From Clostridiaceae bacterium (GTDB taxonomy: Bacteria > Bacillota > Clostridia > Oscillospirales > Acutalibacteraceae), in contig CAJGBV010000008.1 in NCBI GenBank assembly GCA_904501755.1, positions 1-64,000 of the forward strand: a stretch of DNA of 64,000 bases, read 5' to 3'. The number at the start of each line of letters is the position of its first letter. Position 1 is the stretch's first letter. The notes under the pieces were generated by a model. That model had not been told where the DNA came from. It made no database searches and worked only from the letters and a program-made list of their open reading frames with translations. The translations under genes and the position numbers were made by a program. This document shows positions 59,905-64,000 of this stretch, in pieces.

Positions 59905-59920
59905 TGTTTCACGTGAAACA
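59905..59920. promoter_or_regulatory. Second perfect parS site
   Basis: TGTTTCACGTGAAACA, identical to the B. subtilis consensus, 35 bp centre to centre from the first and touching the CPBP stop codon. ParB and ParA are encoded at 41230-42950. Confidence 0.92.
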
Positions 59921-60922
59921 TTATACATAAATAAAGGTTGCCTCAATTACAACAACTATTATAACAATGATAATCATTGGGGAAGTAAAGAAAACCTTTA
60001 ACTTTTCGGGAACGGTCAACAGTCCTTTGTTTTCAAAGGTAAAATCAAGTTCATTCTTTCTATGCAACAGATATATTCCCACAAATCCGCACATAAAGAA
60101 CAAAATAAGATACATTATATTAAGCACACTATTTGCGGTAGTTGTCATACCATCGGTTAAATAATCCATAAACAAGCTTAAGAAGTTATTTATAAAGTGT
60201 ATTATAATCGCCGTCCAGATTGTGCCTGTCTTAATAACCGCAACCGCAAATGCAAGTCCCATTATAAAAGCAAAGGGGATTTGTATAAAGTTGCCGTGCA
60301 TAAGTCCGAAAATAAAAGAGGACACAAGAATTGCAAAGCCGTCACCGTATTTTCTGAAAACTCCCATTACAGCGCCGCGAAGTGCAAATTCCTCAACAAG
60401 TGCCGGTGTTATGGCAACAGCAATAAAAGCAAGTATCATTCCAACAGTATTGGTTGGGTTATCAAGGGTTTTAACATCGTATTCAATTCCCATTGACTGA
60501 AAAATCGAACCCGCCATACTTGTGAGAAAATTCGAAAGTCCACTGACACCGATACCTAAAAACACATAGGGAATTATTAAATCGGGGCGGTCTGCCTTTT
60601 TAAAAGAAGATATATCGCTTAATCTTTCTTTTTCAAGCTTTACATATATTGTATAGGACAATATAAAAGCAATGGAAGAAATTATAATCTGAACACCCTG
60701 CATTAAGGTATCGTCATTAAGGAAATCTGACAGGGTATGGGGGTTAATAACACCGATACCCGACAGTATTCCAAGAGGAAAGCTCCACAGTATCATAAAT
60801 GCAGTCATTATAAAGAAGGCTACACCTAAAAGATTGGCGCTTTTCCTTATTTTTTTCTTTTCTTCCTTAATTTTCAGTTTTTTTATATATTCTTCGCCAT
60901 AATATTCGGTTGGGTAAAACAT
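59921..60922 (-). CDS. CPBP family intramembrane metalloprotease
   Basis: 333 aa with about eight membrane segments. The CAAX/Abi (CPBP) active-site motifs are present: EEFALRG (EExxxR, about residue 178), FGLMHGN and IIHFINN. Family members in bacteria process peptides or act in immunity and stress responses; the substrate is unknown. It lies 3 bp after the gyrA stop, so it is probably cotranscribed with gyrBA. Confidence 0.88.
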   Translation of the reverse strand: MFYPTEYYGEEYIKKLKIKEEKKKIRKSANLLGVAFFIMTAFMILWSFPLGILSGIGVINPHTLSDFLNDDTLMQGVQIIISSIAFILSYTIYVKLEKERLSDISSFKKADRPDLIIPYVFLGIGVSGLSNFLTSMAGSIFQSMGIEYDVKTLDNPTNTVGMILAFIAVAITPALVEEFALRGAVMGVFRKYGDGFAILVSSFIFGLMHGNFIQIPFAFIMGLAFAVAVIKTGTIWTAIIIHFINNFLSLFMDYLTDGMTTTANSVLNIMYLILFFMCGFVGIYLLHRKNELDFTFENKGLLTVPEKLKVFFTSPMIIIVIIVVVIEATFIYV

Positions 60923-60925
60923 TAA

Positions 60926-63481
60926 TTATTCCTCGTTTTCTGTTTCGTTATCCACCGCAATATCACTATCTCCTACATCTGCCGCATCTGCATCGGGAGC
61001 TTCGGGAAGAGCGTTAACCTCTTCTTCGTCATGAGTTGCCGTTGCAACCGACAGAACCTTACTTTCTCCCTCAACACGCATAACGCGAACACCCTTAGAC
61101 GGTCTTGCAAAGGTACTGATTTCACACACAGGGATTCTTATAATAATACCGTCAGAAGAAATCATAATAACATCTTCGTCATCATTTACACAAAGAACAT
61201 TTGCTACATCACCGTATTTCTCGGTTCTATAGTTTGTGGTACCCTTACCGCCACGGCTCTGAACTCTATAATCGGAAATAGGGGACTTTCTTCCAAAGCC
61301 CGTTTCGGTTACGGTAAGAAGTGTGCTGTTATCGTCACAAATATCCATTGCAACTACTTCGTCGTCTGCTGACAGTTTAATTGCCCTTACACCGCAGGCC
61401 GTTCTGCCCATTGGGCGAACCTGAGTTTCTTCGAAACGAATACCGCGACCTTTCTTTGTTGCAACGTAAATATCCTTTTTGCCGTCGGTAAGGCTTACAA
61501 AGGATAGTTCATCACCCTCATTAAGTTCAAGAGCAATAATACCTGTTTTACGTATATTACGGAATTCCGTAATTTTAGTTCTCTTAATAGTACCTTTCTT
61601 TGTTACCATACAGATGAAGCTATCGTCATCAGCCTCAGCACAGGAAAGCACCATTGAAAGCTTTTCACCGCTTTGCAAAGCAAGAAGATTAACGACATTC
61701 ATACCCTTTGAGTTAGTGCTGGTAGCCTCGGGTATTTCATAAGCCTTAAGCTTATAAACTCTGCCAAAGTTGGTAAAGAGCATAATAAAATCATGAGAAG
61801 AACAGGTCATCATATTTTCAATCATATCGTCTTCTCTTGTCTTCATACCCATTTTACCTCTGCCGCCCTTATGCTGAACTGCATAGGTATCAATAGCCAT
61901 ACGCTTAATATAGCCATTAACGGTTTTAGTAATAACACATTCTTCTTCGGGAATAAGGTCTTCAATATCAACCTCACCTGAAACAGCAGAAATTTCGGTT
62001 CTTCTTTCATCACTGTATTTATCGCGAAGATTTAATGATTCAGTCTTTACAATATCGAGAATTCTTTCCTTGCTATCAAGTATAGCCTGACATTCCTTAA
62101 TAAATTCAAGCTTTTCAGCAAGTTCGTCAAGAATCTTTTGTTTTTCGAGGTTAGCAAGTTTTCCAAGCTGCATTTGAACAATAGCGGTGGTCTGAATATC
62201 ATCAAGTCCGAAACGCTGACTAAGATTTTCCTTTGCAGTAGCAACATCGGCACTGTTTCTGATAATAGAAATAACCTCGTCGATATAGTCAAGGGCAGTT
62301 TTAAGTCCCTCTAAGATATGGGCTCTTTCAGCCGCCTTTTTCATTTCAAAACGGGTCTTACGCTCAACGATTTCACACTGGAAGTCAATACTGTTTTGAA
62401 GCATTTCCTTAAGTGTTAATATCTGAGGTTTACCGTTTACAATAGCAATAAGGTTTGCACCAAAGGTAGTCTGAAGCTCTGTATAAGAGAAAAGCTTATT
62501 AAGAACAACCTGAGGATTAGCATCCTTCTTTACATCAACAACGATTCTGATACCGCCGTCACGCTTTGAAGAATAGTCAACAACATCATCGATACCCTCT
62601 ATCCTCTTTTCAGTTGCAAGGTCGTAAATCTTTTTAACAAGGTCTTTCTTTCTTACCTTATAAGGAATTTCAGTAATAACAATTCTGAATTTACCGTTTG
62701 ACAGTTCTTCTATCTCTGTCTTACCGCGAACGATAATTTTACCCTTACCTGTAGCATAAGCAGCTCTTATACCGCTTCTGCCCATTATAATACCGCCGGT
62801 AGGGAAGTCGGGTCCCTTTATATGCTCACAAAGTTCACTAAGGTCTGCGTCGGGATTATCAATAAGACAACACATACCATCAATAACTTCTGCAAGGTTA
62901 TGAGGAGGAATTTCGGTAGCCATACCGAAAGCAATACCGGAAGAGCCATTTACAAGAAGCTGTGGAAATCTAACAGGTAAAACTGTAGGCTCTTTAAGTC
63001 TATCATCATAGTTAGGTGTAAAATCAACTGTATCTTTCTCAATATCATCAAGCATGTGCAGAGAAAGACGATTCATTTTAGACTCAGTATAACGATAAGC
63101 AGCGGCAGGATAGCCGTCTATATTACCGAAGTTTCCGTGTCCGTCAATAAGAGGATAACGAAGAGAGAAGTCCTGAGCCATTCTTACCATTGCATCATAA
63201 ACAGAGGAGTCGCCGTGTGGATGGTATCTACCAAGCACAGCACCAACAGTATCGGCACACTTTCTGTATGCTTTTTCGGGGGTAAGACCGTTTTCATACA
63301 TTGTATATAAAATTCTTCTGTGAACAGGTTTTAGTCCGTCTCTTACATCGGGAAGAGCACGGCCTACAAGTACGGACATACCGTACTGGAGCATACTGCC
63401 CTTAATTTCATCAACAATTTCTACAGGCACAATATTTGTTTCTTCACTACTGGGCCAATAGACCTTTTCTTGTTTAGCCAT
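60926..63481 (-). CDS. gyrA: DNA gyrase subunit A
   Basis: 851 aa. The N-terminal breakage-reunion domain has the active-site Tyr131 in AYRYTE, and the quinolone-region residues Ser92 and Asp96 (E. coli Ser83/Asp87) are the sensitive-type ones. The C-terminal beta-pinwheel carries a GyrA-box-like QSRGGKG, supporting gyrase rather than topoisomerase IV. The tail is acidic (DADAADVGDSDIAVDNETENEE class). It introduces negative supercoils with GyrB, whose gene lies 20 bp upstream. Confidence 0.96.
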   Translation of the reverse strand: MAKQEKVYWPSSEETNIVPVEIVDEIKGSMLQYGMSVLVGRALPDVRDGLKPVHRRILYTMYENGLTPEKAYRKCADTVGAVLGRYHPHGDSSVYDAMVRMAQDFSLRYPLIDGHGNFGNIDGYPAAAYRYTESKMNRLSLHMLDDIEKDTVDFTPNYDDRLKEPTVLPVRFPQLLVNGSSGIAFGMATEIPPHNLAEVIDGMCCLIDNPDADLSELCEHIKGPDFPTGGIIMGRSGIRAAYATGKGKIIVRGKTEIEELSNGKFRIVITEIPYKVRKKDLVKKIYDLATEKRIEGIDDVVDYSSKRDGGIRIVVDVKKDANPQVVLNKLFSYTELQTTFGANLIAIVNGKPQILTLKEMLQNSIDFQCEIVERKTRFEMKKAAERAHILEGLKTALDYIDEVISIIRNSADVATAKENLSQRFGLDDIQTTAIVQMQLGKLANLEKQKILDELAEKLEFIKECQAILDSKERILDIVKTESLNLRDKYSDERRTEISAVSGEVDIEDLIPEEECVITKTVNGYIKRMAIDTYAVQHKGGRGKMGMKTREDDMIENMMTCSSHDFIMLFTNFGRVYKLKAYEIPEATSTNSKGMNVVNLLALQSGEKLSMVLSCAEADDDSFICMVTKKGTIKRTKITEFRNIRKTGIIALELNEGDELSFVSLTDGKKDIYVATKKGRGIRFEETQVRPMGRTACGVRAIKLSADDEVVAMDICDDNSTLLTVTETGFGRKSPISDYRVQSRGGKGTTNYRTEKYGDVANVLCVNDDEDVIMISSDGIIIRIPVCEISTFARPSKGVRVMRVEGESKVLSVATATHDEEEVNALPEAPDADAADVGDSDIAVDNETENEE

Positions 63482-63501
63482 ATAATTTCTCTCCCCTTTC
63501 T

Positions 63502-64000
63502 TTAAATATCAAGGTCGGTAGCAAATACCGCATTTTCTTCAATAAACTGTTTTCTTGGCTCTACTTCGTCACCCATAAGCATTGTAAAGGTGGCATCAGC
63601 AATTTCGGCATCCTCCATAGTAACTCTGAGGAAGGTTCTTTTTTCAGGGTCAAGAGTGGTTTCCCAAAGCTGATCCGGGTCCATTTCACCAAGACCTTTA
63701 TAACGCTGAACATCAGCAGTACCGCCAAGCTTTTCAATATACTCTGCCTTTTCTTCATCAGTAAAAGCATCAAAATGTTGTTTGCCCTTACTTACTCTGA
63801 AAAGAGGTGGCTGAGCAAGATAAATATGTCCTGTTTCAATAAGCTGTGGCATATATCTGAAGAAGAATGTTAAAAGCAGAGTTCTGATATGGCTTCCGTC
63901 AACGTCGGCATCGGCCATAATTACTATTTTATCATAACGAAGCTTTTCAATATCAAAGTTTTCTCCTATTCCTGTACCAAGAGCCACAATAACAGGGGTT
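63502..64000 (-). CDS. gyrB: DNA gyrase subunit B, C-terminal part (runs off the window)
   Basis: The frame is open to the right edge, encoding the last ~166 residues: the Toprim acids in MADADVDGSHI, YLAQPPLFRVSKGK, QRYKGLGEMDPDQLWETT and a terminal TDLDI. The conserved GLGEM block and ending are typical of GyrB. The ATPase half and the start lie outside the window. The usual order dnaA-dnaN-recF-gyrB-gyrA predicts the replication origin beyond this edge. Confidence 0.95.
   Translation of the reverse strand, partial: TPVIVALGTGIGENFDIEKLRYDKIVIMADADVDGSHIRTLLLTFFFRYMPQLIETGHIYLAQPPLFRVSKGKQHFDAFTDEEKAEYIEKLGGTADVQRYKGLGEMDPDQLWETTLDPEKRTFLRVTMEDAEIADATFTMLMGDEVEPRKQFIEENAVFATDLDI

Overview
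The window looks like the origin-proximal chromosome of a low-GC, strictly anaerobic, spore-forming Clostridia, probably an uncultured Oscillospirales-like lineage. This placement is inferred from gene content (anaerobic class III ribonucleotide reductase, SpoVAE, SpoVB-like flippase, Gram-positive Soj/Spo0J, no outer-membrane genes) and not from any database search. gyrB runs off the right edge on the minus strand, with gyrA, parA/parB and two perfect parS sites nearby, so oriC probably lies just beyond the right end.

Layout. 1-331: the 3' end of a REP-associated (RAYT-type) transposase with two tandem 31-bp repeats. 332-2076 (minus): yebC and a tRNA-dihydrouridine synthase. 2209-16301 (plus): polA, a fused arginine-phosphatase-like/RimI protein, tsaD, a lipid kinase, the elongasome cluster mreB-mreC-mreD-PBP2, minD, an mgsA-like gene whose product lacks the usual catalytic Asp, hisS and aspS. 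16364-25405 (plus): a compact phage-derived cassette encoding a TerS-like protein, TerL, scaffold, capsid with an Ig-like tail, P22-type portal, adaptor, tail nozzle, lipoprotein glycosidase and SPP1-type holin. It has no visible integrase, repressor, replication, tail-fibre or tape-measure gene, and a cluster of TTATGCACA DnaA boxes lies in front of it. 25482-31190: manA, an oxidoreductase, a type I dehydroquinase-like gene beside an internally deleted SDR remnant, a membrane-bound XRE regulator, a degenerate E2-like protein and a SLOG protein. 31294-36058 (minus): nrdD-nrdG-dut-SGNH hydrolase-LOG. 36468-38836: a zinc-ribbon protein, repeats, rarA and a solitary spoVAE. 38833-45341 (mostly minus): rsmA, an HTH/HipA-like kinase pair, parB-parA, a small lipoprotein, a small alarmone synthetase and an AI-2E family transporter. 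45480-56003 (minus): two giant related secreted proteins, one ending in a GH16 glucanase domain, separated by a RAYT transposase. 56004-58639: REP-like palindrome arrays, a type I toxin-antitoxin-like locus and a SpoVB-like flippase. 58640-64000 (minus): a QueG-like protein, tadA, parS sites, a CPBP protease, gyrA and gyrB.

Three families of short dispersed repeats shape the intergenic DNA. The first is a GC-rich REP family built on GGCGGATAAATTATCCGCC-like palindromes. It forms arrays, supplies a stop codon, and twice lies in frame inside the RAYT gene. The second is an A/T-and-C-rich family around CCCTAAATCCTAGTCCC that sits at gene 3' ends beside terminators. The third is a tandem element at 27.6 kb.

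The strongest candidate for an undescribed system is the intact minimal podovirus-like cassette between aspS and manA. It could encode a domesticated capsid or gene-transfer-agent-like particle. That is inference: what the sequence shows is an uninterrupted set of virion, packaging and lysis genes with no autonomous phage functions, flanked by housekeeping genes.
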